Of a DNA stretch of 64,000 bases, positions 12,700-25,500 are shown one piece after another. A program made the translations under genes and the position numbers. How positions within the stretch are numbered: position 1 is the first letter of the stretch; the number at the start of each line of letters is the position of its first letter. The notes under the pieces were generated by a model that saw only the letters and a list, made by a program, of their open reading frames with translations, was not told the DNA's origin and searched no databases. This DNA comes from Chromobotia macracanthus (Eukaryota > Chordata > Actinopteri > Cypriniformes > Botiidae), in the NCBI GenBank assembly GCA_036877525.1, contig JAZGTH010000124.1, forward strand, positions 558,001 to 622,000, in the 5' to 3' direction.

Positions 12700-12834
12700 T
12701 TGCGCGCTAGTTTCATCCAATGAGATGATTGTGCGTCGTATTTTGAATGTGAGAGTGGCGGTTAGCTGCATAACGCTTGCGTTTATTGGACTGAAGTCAC
12801 AATTAAAATAATCGCTAACGTTAAAATTGTGCTT
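12700..12834 (+). promoter_or_regulatory. spag5: spag5 promoter with CCAAT boxes and a CHR-like site
   Basis: CCAAT at 12717-12721, TTTGAA at 12742-12747 and an inverted CCAAT (ATTGG) at 12785-12789 lie just upstream of the non-coding first exon, in locally CpG-richer DNA (GCGCGC near 12650 and 12702). NF-Y CCAAT boxes with a CHR element (TTTGAA) are the known arrangement in G2/M genes controlled by DREAM/MuvB, which fits a mitotic spindle protein. Short motifs like these also arise by chance. Confidence 0.45.
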
Positions 12835-12861
12835 ATGAGACATAGCAATAAACGTTCTGAG
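12790..12861 (+). other. spag5: spag5 non-coding exon 1 with a short upstream ORF
   Basis: A clean donor (GAG|GTAAG) ends the exon at 12861. An ATG at 12835 would continue across the junction into exon 2 and stop at TAA 13511-13513, giving a 12-codon upstream ORF 4 bases before the main ATG. The 5' end is an estimate. Confidence 0.45.
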
Positions 12862-13517
12862 GTAAGAAAGAATTCAGCGTATTCTGTTGTGAATTTAAAC
12901 AAATATATTATATTGGGTTTGTTTAAACCCATGCAGTATTGTGTCGCTATATTACCTGTTACAGTAGCTTATAATTTTAAACTATTTAAACATTTACTTT
13001 GATAAACTCGGTATCATATCACAATATTGCTGAGACAGGATTAGAGGAAAAGTGCAAGTTTATCTAAATATTTTGATTGTGCCCTTTTTTCTACGTTACC
13101 GAGTAAGCCATATCTTTGGCTATATACCCTTGTATAAGTGATATCATTCATCTGACTATTTGTGAAAAAAAATTAACCACGTTATGTCTTACCCATATGT
13201 TTTGTGTGTTGATGACAAAAAAATGTCTTTGGTAACTGTTAGAATTATTATTTAAGAAGCTTTATTGGTCCTTAAATATTATGAATCATGCTGTATGCAC
13301 AAAATGGCAAGAAAAGAAGAGAATATTGAGCAAAGTTAATATGTTGTGTTTACTTGGGGATGGTACTGTAAAACCATAGTTAAATGTTAATTATTTTAAC
13401 TGTTAATTATTTCAAATGTTAAAATAAATATTATTAAAATAAAAATGAATGTTATAAACTATTTTGGCATTATGTATACTTGTGTATTTGTGTGTTTTCA
13501 GATATTCACGTAAAAAC

Positions 13518-16500
13518 ATGTCATCCTTCAGTGGATTATCCCAGGTAAGTGCTCCATGGATTTTCAAAATATATAAATGAATCTTATGCCTGATGTTTCT
13601 GTGAAAAGCATGTTGATGTGTTATTAGGATGAGCGTTTGAGCCCTAATAATATAGTTTTATGTTCCATTTCAGCCTAGGTCGGACAGAGCCCCACTCAGA
13701 GATGTACAGAATGACCCTCATTTAATCCTTAAACATGCATCAATGCATGAGAGGGTCACTAAAATTAAGGTATGAAGTCATTCGCTGCTTTTAGATCACA
13801 GACATTTTCTTTAATCATTCTTTCATCTCTTGGTCACTAATAGTAAATGTATATTTCTGACAAACAGCATGAAGATGTCTCTGTGGAAACTTCATCTAAC
13901 TTGATAAAATGTGATGTGCAAACTATTATCAGCACAACAGAGGTCTCTGGTGATGGACAAACTGAGGAAGCCACTGATGAACATAAAGACATCACACTAA
14001 AACCTTTTGTGCATCTTGGAGGAGACATAGCTGAGAATAAACCTGTAATGTCAAATGAGTCAATTCTCATCAGGCACTTGTATATGGAGCATAATCATCC
14101 ACCTGAATGTGGCCCAAATGAAACCAACGAAGTAGAGTGCAGAATAGATAATCAGACCAATGAAGAGCATGTTGATCATCCATACTCTCACATGAGCAGA
14201 TTTACTGGTTTAGATTCCTCCATGTTGTATCAGAGGGAAGAGGTCTCCTCTTGTGAGTTAGGAAGTGTCACATTCAAGTCACTCATGTGCTTGGATGGGG
14301 AAGTTCAGATATCAGATTGCTCAGTCATTAGTGATGAATCCACTCTCACATTAGACATAGCAGCAGGAAATAATTCAGAATGTCTCAATACCAATGCTCG
14401 CATTTCTAAACTGTACCCAGACGCTTTGTCAATCATCAGTCCTATGGACCACTCTTATTGTAATTTGAAGGTCCATGTGTCTTCATCTGAAGACAGCAGC
14501 CAAGGTGCAGACGTTGCCATTTTTCACACCTCTCAGTCAACTGAGGGACACGTGGCCCATACTCTTTGTGAGCCTAAATACACAGCCAACCTAAATAATC
14601 ATGGGCATGATAATCTCTCTGAAGGATGTCATGACTTGTCTGGTAGACAGGGAGAAATCACATTTAAATCCTTGGGTTGCTCTGGGGTTGAAATAGAAAT
14701 TGCTGATCTTTCTAAGGTGTCAGAAATGTCTTTGTATTTGGAAAATCTTGCGAAAGAACAAAGTCAGTGCTGTTTAAATGACATCAGTAAAAATAATACT
14801 CAGAACTTTGCTGTTTTGACACCTGGAAGCATACATGTTGACCATGTTTACTGTCATGTTAAAGAAAATGCAGATTTATTGAAGGAGGAGTCACAGGTCC
14901 TTAATGTGCCAAGCAGTGAAATTGCACCTGAAATTGAAACTTCTCTTATGTGCCAAGAAATGGAAATGGAGACATCAAAGAGTGTTGCCAGCCAAAAAAG
15001 CCAACCCTTGTCAGCACTTAACCATGGTGAAAAAAAGAGAGAAATTTCACAAACGGTACAGTTAAATGTCACTGAGGGATTGCTCAACGACACACATAAG
15101 GTGCCAAACAATGACAACTTGATCATGGTTGAAAAGGTTGTCGAGGAACACCTTGACCACGATGTTTTATCATATCCTCAAGGGGTCTTTTCTGAAAATG
15201 TCGACCTGGAAACTAGCAACGTCAAAGATAATGCAGCAGTCTTAAAGGAAGAGGCAGTTGTTCCAGAGACTGAAGTCATGCAGCTGTATGATCAGACTAG
15301 GAAAGCTGTCTCTGTTCAACAAGATCATACCAGTGCTATTGCCTTAACAGGTCCATGTACTCCAAAGATGTCCACTGTAAACAGGAGTGTTTTGTATGAC
15401 CACACAATAAGCCATCTGTGGCCTAAGCTCCCGGAGAGTCCCATGCCTGCTCCACAGTTAAACTCTACGACCCTGGCAGATGCTTTTAGCTACACACCTA
15501 TTCTTGCAGAACCACCCCAGAGAAAGTATCTTGAAGTGAAAGTGGCTTCTGGACAGAGTGAGAAAGTCTTGAATGACCCTCCTGTTGTGAGCAATGCACC
15601 TCTTCAGGAACAGCTCAGGCAGATGGCTAAACTGTTGATGCTTGCATCAGGAAAGGTGGTTGTTCCTAGTCCTGTACCTAGGAATCTACGCAGTGCTTTA
15701 GTGGGAACTTCTCCAGTAGAGAAGCATAGCGTTTGTGTGTGGAGAACCCCAATTCAGCAAATGGAAAGGAGCATTAATACTTCAGCAGCCATGGAGTTTG
15801 TGAAGGAGGTTCATGTTTCTGATGCCAGCACTTTAACGGACTCTCTGCTATGGAAGTTAGTAAAGTTTACCTACTGTCTACAAACAGTTTTAAAAGCATG
15901 AATTAAAACATGAATCATCGCATGAATCTGATCTGCACTGTTTCTTTGCAACTCCCTTTTTATAGTCTGACTTCTGGAAATCTGGAAAATCTGTCTAGAT
16001 CAGAACTGGAGCAGAGACTGACTTCTACCCTCATCATGGTGGAGGTTCTTTCCCAGCAGCTTACCGTTGCACGGGGTTATATTCCGAGCAAAGAAACTTC
16101 TCTGTCTGATCTCAGAGATAAACTGATTCAGACAGACCACACTGAACTTAGACAGGTGAGAGCATGTAGCTTAACACTGTGTTTACTAAGTAAATAAAGT
16201 AATTGTTTTAATACTAAAACCTAATAAGTAACAAAATCACAGCAGAAAGTGTGTCTGATGTTAAATATACAAATGTGATGTCAAATATACAATACAATGG
16301 GAGGGACCACCAGCTCTACAAAAACGAAGGGACTCGTTTTAGGGACATTAAATGTCTTGTAACTTGTTGTGGATGAGGCTAAAGAAATAAGATTATCAGG
16401 TAATTTTGTTGTATTGATTTTGGTTTGGACATACCTTGTCTGGAAGGAAAATTAATGAATTTTAAAGAAATCTCTGAATATAATGGTGCTCCCTTTTTCA

Positions 16501-19500
16501 TTGTGTTTGTTTTCTATATGTTAGAATGGGACATACAAAGATTTGTATGTGGCTGCCCAGGAGAGAATTCAGTATCTGGAGCATGACCAGGAGGTTCTTC
16601 AGAGTTTATATAATGCCATTCAAGCTATAAGGGTTGGGATGGTGAGATGTGCCATACAAACATACTACTTTTTGTTTTTTAGACCTGTAACATCTGAAAA
16701 TGCTAGTATTATGTTTAAAAACTTATGTAATTCTTTTGCAGAATTTGGTTAAGTCATGTACAGAGGAAGCTAGTTTAACAATGAAACAGATTGGTGACAT
16801 TGTTAACGTTGATCGGGAAACTTTATCTAGACAGGTAAGCATTTAATCTCCATCAGTTGTTAGTTATACTTATCAATAATCACAGCTCTACGCAAGATAG
16901 AAACTGCCTAGAAATCACAGCTTATAGTAAGTTGTATGTGATGTAGGTCAGTCAGATAAAGTCTCTGTATGGGAGGTACAGGGAAATGCTCCAACGGATG
17001 GAGCAGAAGATAAAAGTCTTGAGACAGCACATGGACAAAGCTCTACAGCAGAAGGAAGCGGTGAGAGTACTCATACTGTACCATGGTTTTTGTAGCTGTT
17101 GTATTATAGGTGGATTTGTTTAAAGCATAATTGAGTCTTTTTTGTAATTATTTTTGTAATTATTTGAAGATTCTTTATTAAACGCCTGTTAACCTTGCCT
17201 CCTCTTATGTACATTTGTCTTTCTGTGCAGGCCTTCAGTGTAACACAGCAGTTGAGAGAGTATCATACTGCTCAGGTTGCAGAGCTAGAACAGAGTGTTG
17301 GGTCTCACCAGAAACTGATGTCAGCACTTACACTAGCCTACCCATCCCTGGTCTGCTTATTTCAGCTACTTCACTTTATATCAAAATGTGATGTTCTTGC
17401 TAAGTTAATAAAGATAACTAAGGCTTGATTAAAATAAAGACTTCCAGAAAATTCAGATGTAGCACTCAAGGCTGACGAAATGCCTTGTATTTTTTTTATG
17501 TTATTAATAACCAAATTGTCCAAAGGTAAAGATGCAAGGTGTAATTTAAGTTTAATAAAAAAGCAATATTTTCCTGAATGGCAAACTGGCCCTTGCTCTA
17601 CCATATTTGGAATTTATAGTTGTTTCTATTCTATAAAATGTTAATTATATGAACTGTTCTAGGTTGAACTGCACGGTTCGTATATGAAGTCAATCAGTGT
17701 TGCCAATGTCCATTTGAGAAGGAAGCACGAGGATCACATAAGCTTGTTGGAGGAGGTAAAAGTTCACACAGAATGACTAGTATGCACTGTGTTTTTAGAC
17801 TGAAATAAAAATTGCATGCAATGAATTTGCAAATCTAACCACTATTAAAAATAAAGGTAACAGATTTGTATCCTTTTCTTGTTGCAAGCTGGGAAAGGCT
17901 CAAGAGCTGATTCAGAAGACAAGCCCAATGCTTCACCAGCTCCATCAGAGGGCTGCGACTGCCATGGAGCAGAGCAAGCAGCATCTGGCCATGAGAGACA
18001 GAGCTGTGCAAGACAGAGACATGGTCAGATATTTACCAGTCATCTTATTTAAAGGGAATAGTTCAAAACCAGTTATTTAATAGTTAACTTGGGTCTGAGA
18101 GTTTTTGAAGATCCAAAAAGCACATTTATCCATCATGAAAGTAATCCATATGACTCCACTGCATTAAGGAATGTTTTCTGAAGCAAAATATGTTTGAAAG
18201 AAAATGGTTATTTTGAGCTTCTTATACTATCGATATGTTGTATTGAATTTAGCCTTCTGGTCTGTTTGTTTACATGGATATGTGATATATTGATTGCATA
18301 GTAACTTCTCATATAACCTCTCACATATTGGTTGCATGAACCTTTTTTCACAAACACAAAAAGATGATTGTTCTCGTATGAACAATAAATTCAAAATATT
18401 CTGCCTTCACTATCATATTTCTTTAGGTATTAAACAAGTTTAAGTAAACCCTAGAAAAACACACAATCAGCATTATGTTTATGTGTACTTGTGGCGCCCC
18501 AAGCATGAAGATTATTGAATGACTTGTTTTTGCTCCTTATTTTCAATAAATAATCTGGGTATGCTGGTGCTTTGGATATGTGTACATTGCACATGAAACT
18601 TATTACTACAATGTCACTCTTTTAATCTCTTAAAGTGTCACTCTCTGTTTTTGCTTGCTCTTTCCATAAATCCTTAGATGGAAGATGAACTAGAGCAAGT
18701 TAAATTAAGCTTTCAAGATGCCCGTGAACAGATTGCAGACTTGAACATGCAGCAGACCATCATGGCTTCAGGTGTAAAAGTGGTTCACTTTGTCACTCAT
18801 TTGGGATATTGTCTATTCCAATCATAAATATTTGCTTGATGCTGTGTGTGTATGCTCAGAGATGTCAGTGCTAAGGGAGCAGCTGAATCAGGCAGAAGAG
18901 GAGCGCTCTCAGCTGCAGAGGACGAATACTGAGCTCTCTGCCACTGTCACATCCACTTTGGCATCTTACGCTTTCTTGGAACAAACCCTTGCATCTGAGA
19001 CCAGCAAGTATGTCTCTTGCTGCTCTTGAAATTTGCCTTAAGAATTATTTACATTTTCTATTTGGGTGCCTGAGTTGCATCTCATCTTCATTGAAGCACA
19101 AAGGAACTTTTGACTGTGATTAAAAAACAACATTTACACCATGTTCTATGGTGTATAATTTTACTGTGGCATTAAAATATTGTAGTATATGGTTAAAAAG
19201 ACATTGGGTAGTATTTTTTTAAAGCAGGCATAGAAAATGTTGAATAGAAAAATAACTGGGCAAACAATATTGGCTAATGTACCAGTATAGTCAGTATATG
19301 GTATATTTGCTGTTTCATTTTGTTTGTCTGCTTTAGATTGCAGCAGGAAATGCATGCTAGCCATCAAGCTACCGAGAAAGTGAACTGGTAAATTTTCACA
19401 TTCCATCCCTCTGCTTTTGTTTATTAAATTCATTTATTAAATTATCCTTAAAATTAATGGTACAGGATCTTTACTTAATAAATAAATGTTTTGGTAGTCT

Positions 19501-22500
19501 TGAGGCAGAGTTGGAGTCATCCAGGAAACAGATAGAGGATTATGAGGCAGTGCTATCACAGAGAGAGACCCTGATTAAAGAACTCTACAATGAGGCTGAG
19601 ATTCATCATCATCAGCTCAATCAATTAGCTCAGCTGCAGACCGAAATGTCCAATGCCAAAGAAATGACTGAGGTGAAAAGGGTTACTTCCACAATACAGT
19701 ATTAGTAAATGTTTACAACACTGGCAATATCAGGTATTTTTCTTGGCCCATCAGTTCCTGCAGGCAGAGAATGAACTAGCACGAGAACAGATGGAGGAAA
19801 GTGAGAGATTGCTACGCTGTCACTTACAGGGCCTCAGAGAGAGAAATGTGGAATGTGAAGACCTGAGACTAGCACTGGCACAACTGCGGTACACCATACT
19901 ATTGTCCATATCGTTTCTTTTACAGATGTGTCTAATCAGAATAAATGGAAACCTCATACTGTCTCTCTTGCTTCAAGGCTTGAGAAGGAGTCTCTTCAGG
20001 AAGAGCTGGACAGCACACGAGATAAAGCTCGCCACATGCTGCTGGATCAAGGAGAGAAGATGGCTCAGGCATCTAATGATGTCATGCTCCTGAACCACAG
20101 AATTTGCTGCCTCACTAATGGCTTAAAAGAATGTCTGAATAAGGTCACTGTTTTTGCTGTACTTGTCAAAATATGCTGTACCTTTTTCCAAGTCAGAGTA
20201 GAGTATTCTGAGTTTAAATCAATTTTAGCTCCACTTGTAGTGATGATTACCACATGCGTCAGTTCATACTCATGTAGCACTATTTGAATGGAACAATGGA
20301 AAAGGCATTTGCAAGAACTTGCTAATACAGGCATTTACAGGCTGTAATCAACTGGCTCTAATAATCAAGAATCGGCAGGGCAATTAACTTAGCAAGAAGT
20401 TGAATCACTGTGGCTATTAACATTAATCCACTAAAAATGTGGCCACAAGGAAAAATCTGCTGAATTCAGTGTGAAATTAGCTATGTTTACTTATCTTGTC
20501 ATGGCAAATTTACATCTAATTTTGTTTATTTTTTAAATGGTGTAATAGTCGCATATTTTAAATGTTTGTTATTTGCCAGAATCTTAGTAGTGTAGTTAGT
20601 ATCCCATAAATTTGTAAAACAAAACAGATCCCAAGTTATTTCCTGTGGTAATTGACACCATGGCACTAATTGAGGGGCTTTTACACTGGGCATGTTTGCT
20701 GCGGTCAGATTTTGAGTGCAATTGTTCCTGGTCAGATTCACGTCCATTCACGACCAGCTTCTGCAGTTGTTTTCTGTGAACTGACTCATTTGGAACTAAA
20801 CTGCCAGTGTGAAAGCACCCTAAATTTCACGTACCTGGACAATTCCATTAATATAGCTATGTCTCTCTCATTTCTGGTTTGCTCTCAGCTTAATAAAATG
20901 AAAAAAACTACTTTTTTTTTTTTGCTTTATTGACTTAGTTTTATCTGAATGAATTAGCTTCTGCTAACAATGAAAATGTCTTTCCACTGCTCAGGACTCA
21001 GAAAGCTCAGATAAGATACTACAGTCTCATCGACGTCCCTCCAGCTCTTTTGTGGGTTCCATTATGTTGGCCATGATGAAGAAACAGGAATCTGGGACAG
21101 AGTCTCTTGTGGGTTCAGGTGGGTTTGTTTTTGGTGCTTGATTAAAAGCATACTATGTTATTGAACAACAGTAATGTTAAGTTTAGACAACTAGATTTAA
21201 ACTACATAATTCCAGACCAGATAAGACGGATGATCAGGGTTTGATGGACTTCTTTATTAAACTTACTGTTATCTACATAACTACCTCCAGCCTAGTTTTT
21301 TTTTTTTTCTGTGTCTAGTCACAGTAGTGTGATGATAGCTGCAATTAGTAACATGCTTCTGTTGCTATTTCTGTTGGTAACATTTCTTAGTGCCTGACAT
21401 TGTCAGATATCAGACCCGACAGTTTTAAATCAATAATTACAAATCATTTTTATCAACTCTCTGTTTATATCCAAGAAAGTTACAAATTGCAGTTTTAACA
21501 TGACAGACGAGAGCCTGGTTTCTCCCAAGGTGTTTCCTCCATCTATACATCGTTGGAGTTTTGTTTTTCTTGCCACTGACTTTCTTACTGGGAGACTGCT
21601 GACATCTATCTTAGCTTAGGGTTTTGTAAATTGTTAATATTGTTACTAGCGAAGTGATATAATTACACTCCCAAAGACTCTTCTATTTTGTTATTCCTTT
21701 GTCTCCAGTTCTCTTTCATTCTCTTTCATTGTGTAATGTTCAGGTATTTTTACTATACAGTACTGTGCAAAAGTCTTTATTAGTATATTCGTACCCAAAG
21801 AAATTAGTATTTTCATAGCCAAAAATGGTTTTAAGTTATTGATATATTCTATTATAGTGTCAGTAGGAATAAGATTACATTTTGCCATTAATTGTAATAA
21901 TCCAGTGAGATTTTCATATGCGCAAGGAGACTGACAACAGCTAGTGCTCCACAGAGATCTATTTTAACAAAGACCTCCTGATCTACCACAATGCATTTTA
22001 CCAAGGACAGGGTTTTAACCATAGGGTGTTCTGGCACCATTACCCCCCCCCTTTGCAGCCATTTTTAAACAAGTGGCTAAAACCTTTCATAACACTGTAC
22101 TTTACAGCCGGTCCCTTAAGCGTTTTGGAAGCCGCTCCAATTTTTTATTTTTTTTTTTTTTATTTAAAATAAAAAAAAATTTTTTATTTTTTTTTTTTTG
22201 ATGCTAAAATACTTTCTATCTGTTTTCCATACTTATTTTTTTTTTTTATTATTTTACTTTTGTGTGTTGTGTTTTTTTTTTTTTTTATTTTAAAAACCCT
22301 TTACCCCCCTCCCTTTTAATATTTTTTTTTTTTTTCCCCCATTTGTTTTATTAATAACAGTTAGTTATTATATTATATAGTTAGTTATTATATAGTATAT
22401 AGTATATATATATATATATATATACACAGTCTCATCTGTATATAGGTCTAATATATATATATATTAGAAATACATCACATTATTTGAAATAATGCCATGT

Positions 22501-25500
22501 ATTTTGTTTTTATTATTCATGTAAATCTTGTATTGTAAAAAAATATAAATAAAATTAAATTGTGGGTTAAACTTGCAATCACAATTACAGCTTTTAAGTA
22601 ATGTTAACATGAAACTATTTTCAAAAGTGTCAGTTGCAGATTAATATTCAGATTTATTCCTTTCTGTGATAAAACTTATTTAATACACCGTTTTGTTGTG
22701 TTGAGTACTGATGCTGTTTGGAAGACCAGTGTTAACTTGACCATTGATTTGTTGCTAGTAAATTTGTTTATTATGGTGTCATAACTGTGGACCCCTGTGT
22801 TTTTCCAGAGGAGAGGCAGTTGCAACCTGATGGCATTGGCAGTGAGAGCAGTGCTTTTACCCGGATACCTCCAACTGCATACACAGAAGTGAAAGGTATG
22901 AATGTAATCAGTGTGAATGTAAATGGATAAAGATTGCTTACCGGTTATCTAAGATGTAAGATTTTTTGCTGATATGGCACCTTATGTTAGAGCTCTGTCA
23001 CACTTCCTGGTTAAAAAATGGGTTGTTATTGTTTGTGTTGAAAGACACTCATTGATCGCTGTCAGGGTTAACTTCCAGCCATTGCCAGCAGTTGAAAAGT
23101 TGACAGTTGTCTTTGAGTTACTGGGGCTAAAAGATGTGTCTGGTCATTAATTGATTCTCCAGTGACTATAAAAATAATGCTAATGAATAAAGGTTTAGCT
23201 AGTGGAACACACCAAAGTTACATTGCCTGGTAAAAATTACACGCAATTTGTGCATGTAATGAATACTGGTGTGATTTTTTTTTTTTTATAACGGGACCAA
23301 AACAAAAGGGCTTAAATGCAGTCTTAGCTTAAACTTTATATAGATCTTTTTCATACAATGACAGTTCATAGTGACCATGTCTATCAAGCTCCTAAATGGA
23401 CAGGCAGTGATTAATGACACAATGTAATTTTGGTCTTTCTGGATTGTAAATCCTCTGAGTTTGAAAGTTCAAAGCTAGAAAAGTTCCTGATAGTGTTTTC
23501 TAGTTCCTTTATCCGTACAATAGTCACAGTGAAAGAAGAACAAAATGTTTACATGCACATTGCTTGCTGAATTGCTGACGCTAAAAAAATACAAGCAGAT
23601 AAAAGCCATTTAAAATTATGGGAAATAAATTACATTTGTGTTTTGTATGGTAATGCACAGTATAGGGCTTTTTTGCTCTTTGTTCAGGCATTACAATCTG
23701 ATGTGTTTAATTACATGTGTAGTGTGTGGCTCTTATATTTATTACACGGACACTACAAAAACAACAAACTGTAAGAACATAATATCCTGACACAAAGTTT
23801 AAATGTGTAATTTAAAACCTGTAACATCACGTTAATGGTTAAAGGAAATAGTTATGTCAAAATTATTGTGTGTTCTTAGAGGAAAGACAGTTATGTGTGT
23901 TGGAGCTGTTATCTAACCTTGATGAGACCATCTCAGATCTTCAGTTCACTATTGGCCAGCTGAGAGTCCAGAAAGACACAGAACATCAGACTCTGCAGCA
24001 GACCATGTGAGTTACACAGATGCTTATGTAGCTACATTGCTATAAAGCTGGAATCTTAGAGCATGATGTAGACAAAAATATTACACATTAGAAATTGCAT
24101 ATTGCAGCTGCTAAAAGACATGAAAGGCATGAAATTTAATCAGGGTCTTTACAATAAACAGCGTTGTCAGTGATTGTCTCTTTATGGTGCTAAAATTTTA
24201 TATGATCATTTTTGAGACCTTGCAGGGTCTGCAGAACAAGAGACAGTACAATTACATTTATGCAGAGCCCTATTACCTTTTGAGTAGTAGAAAAACATCC
24301 CAGTGAACATTGGCTCGAAAAGAAAGAGCTGATAAGCATTGGGCAAAGGAGTTGCAGGCTGAGTCACGGCTACCCGGAAGCGTTGTATAAAGCCGGCAGC
24401 AGCTCACTTTCATTCAGATTTTTGCCTCGTGGCCAAGTGCGCTACTCGCATTTTACCCGACTATCGCCTTATGCACCAGATGCTGGGGAACTCAAGTGAC
24501 AGCACCATCAGTGGTTCTCCCTCCCTTCTGGTGATGGGTCGATTCGGAGAGGCACCATGTAGACCTGTTTGCTTCCCAGGAGTCCTCCCACTGCCTGCTG
24601 TTTTATTCTGTGTCCGAAGACCCCACCCGACACGCATGCGTTGGCACACACCTGGCCCCGGGGTCCGCGCAAGTACGCTTTTCCCCTAGTGAGCCTCCTT
24701 GCACAAACACTGTGCAAGATCTGTGAGGACGAGGAGCAGGTCTTGCTGGTTGCGCTGTACTGGCCCACCTAGACCTAGGTCTGACTACATGCCCAAGGTT
24801 CACACCATGCCTTTCATGGACCAGGTGGTGAACCTGCAAGCGCTGCCCATGGAAAAGGCAGACCCAGTCCTTTCTTTGTTGTGTCCAGTTTGCACCCTGT
24901 GTGTTTATGTGGACCGTACTCTGCATTTCAGAAGCTGTTATTAGCTCTTTGTCTGCTTTGGAGCTTGGAAGAAGGGAAAGGCCATCTCCAGGCAGAGATT
25001 GGCGCACCAGATAGTGGATGCCCCCTCGCATCCATAAAAGCACACTCGGCTAGGAGTGTTGTCTCCTCCTGGGCGTCGGTGCACGGTGCCCCTCTAGCAG
25101 ATATTTGCAGAGCTGTGGGCTGGGCAATATCTAACACCATTGCAAGGTTTTACAATCAGGGTGGAACCCGTATTCTCCCGTGTGTTGAGGCCCAACTAGG
25201 TAGTGGGCTTGCATTGCTTCCTCCCTAGGATGGGGGAGATGGGCATTTGTAATCCTTCGCAGTGGTTTCCCTCTGGCGAATCCTGCGTTAAGATTCCTTC
25301 AGCACCTGTCAGTGAACAGACTCAGTGGAGGTGCCTCATGCCAGGCCCAGTACTGGTGTGTGTGCAAAAGTCAACCCTTGTACTGGGCTAGGTGCATCAT
25401 TCCCCCTTGGTAATCCCATGTGTGTATTCTTCATGGTACAGTTTTCCTGTCTGTGAACCTGTGTCTTTCCCTTGGCCCTTACTGTTTCCAGTCTCTGTTG

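Noticed and set aside
12619..12843. 74-codon minus-strand frame at the spag5 promoter
   Set aside because: No domain, overlaps promoter motifs and the first exon; considered as trmo exon 1 but does not match it.
14854..15126. 90-codon minus-strand frame
   Set aside because: Lies wholly inside spag5 exon 4 on the opposite strand; shadow frame.
13847..15901. Single-exon gene of 684 codons
   Set aside because: The open frame is spag5 exon 4 extended into both introns; acceptor at 13867 and donor at 15865 and the matching phases show it is internal.
21750..21790. Tc1-like transposon end (ACAGTACTGTGCAAAAGTCTT)
   Set aside because: The word resembles ends of some fish Tc1/MITE elements, but no partner inverted end was found.
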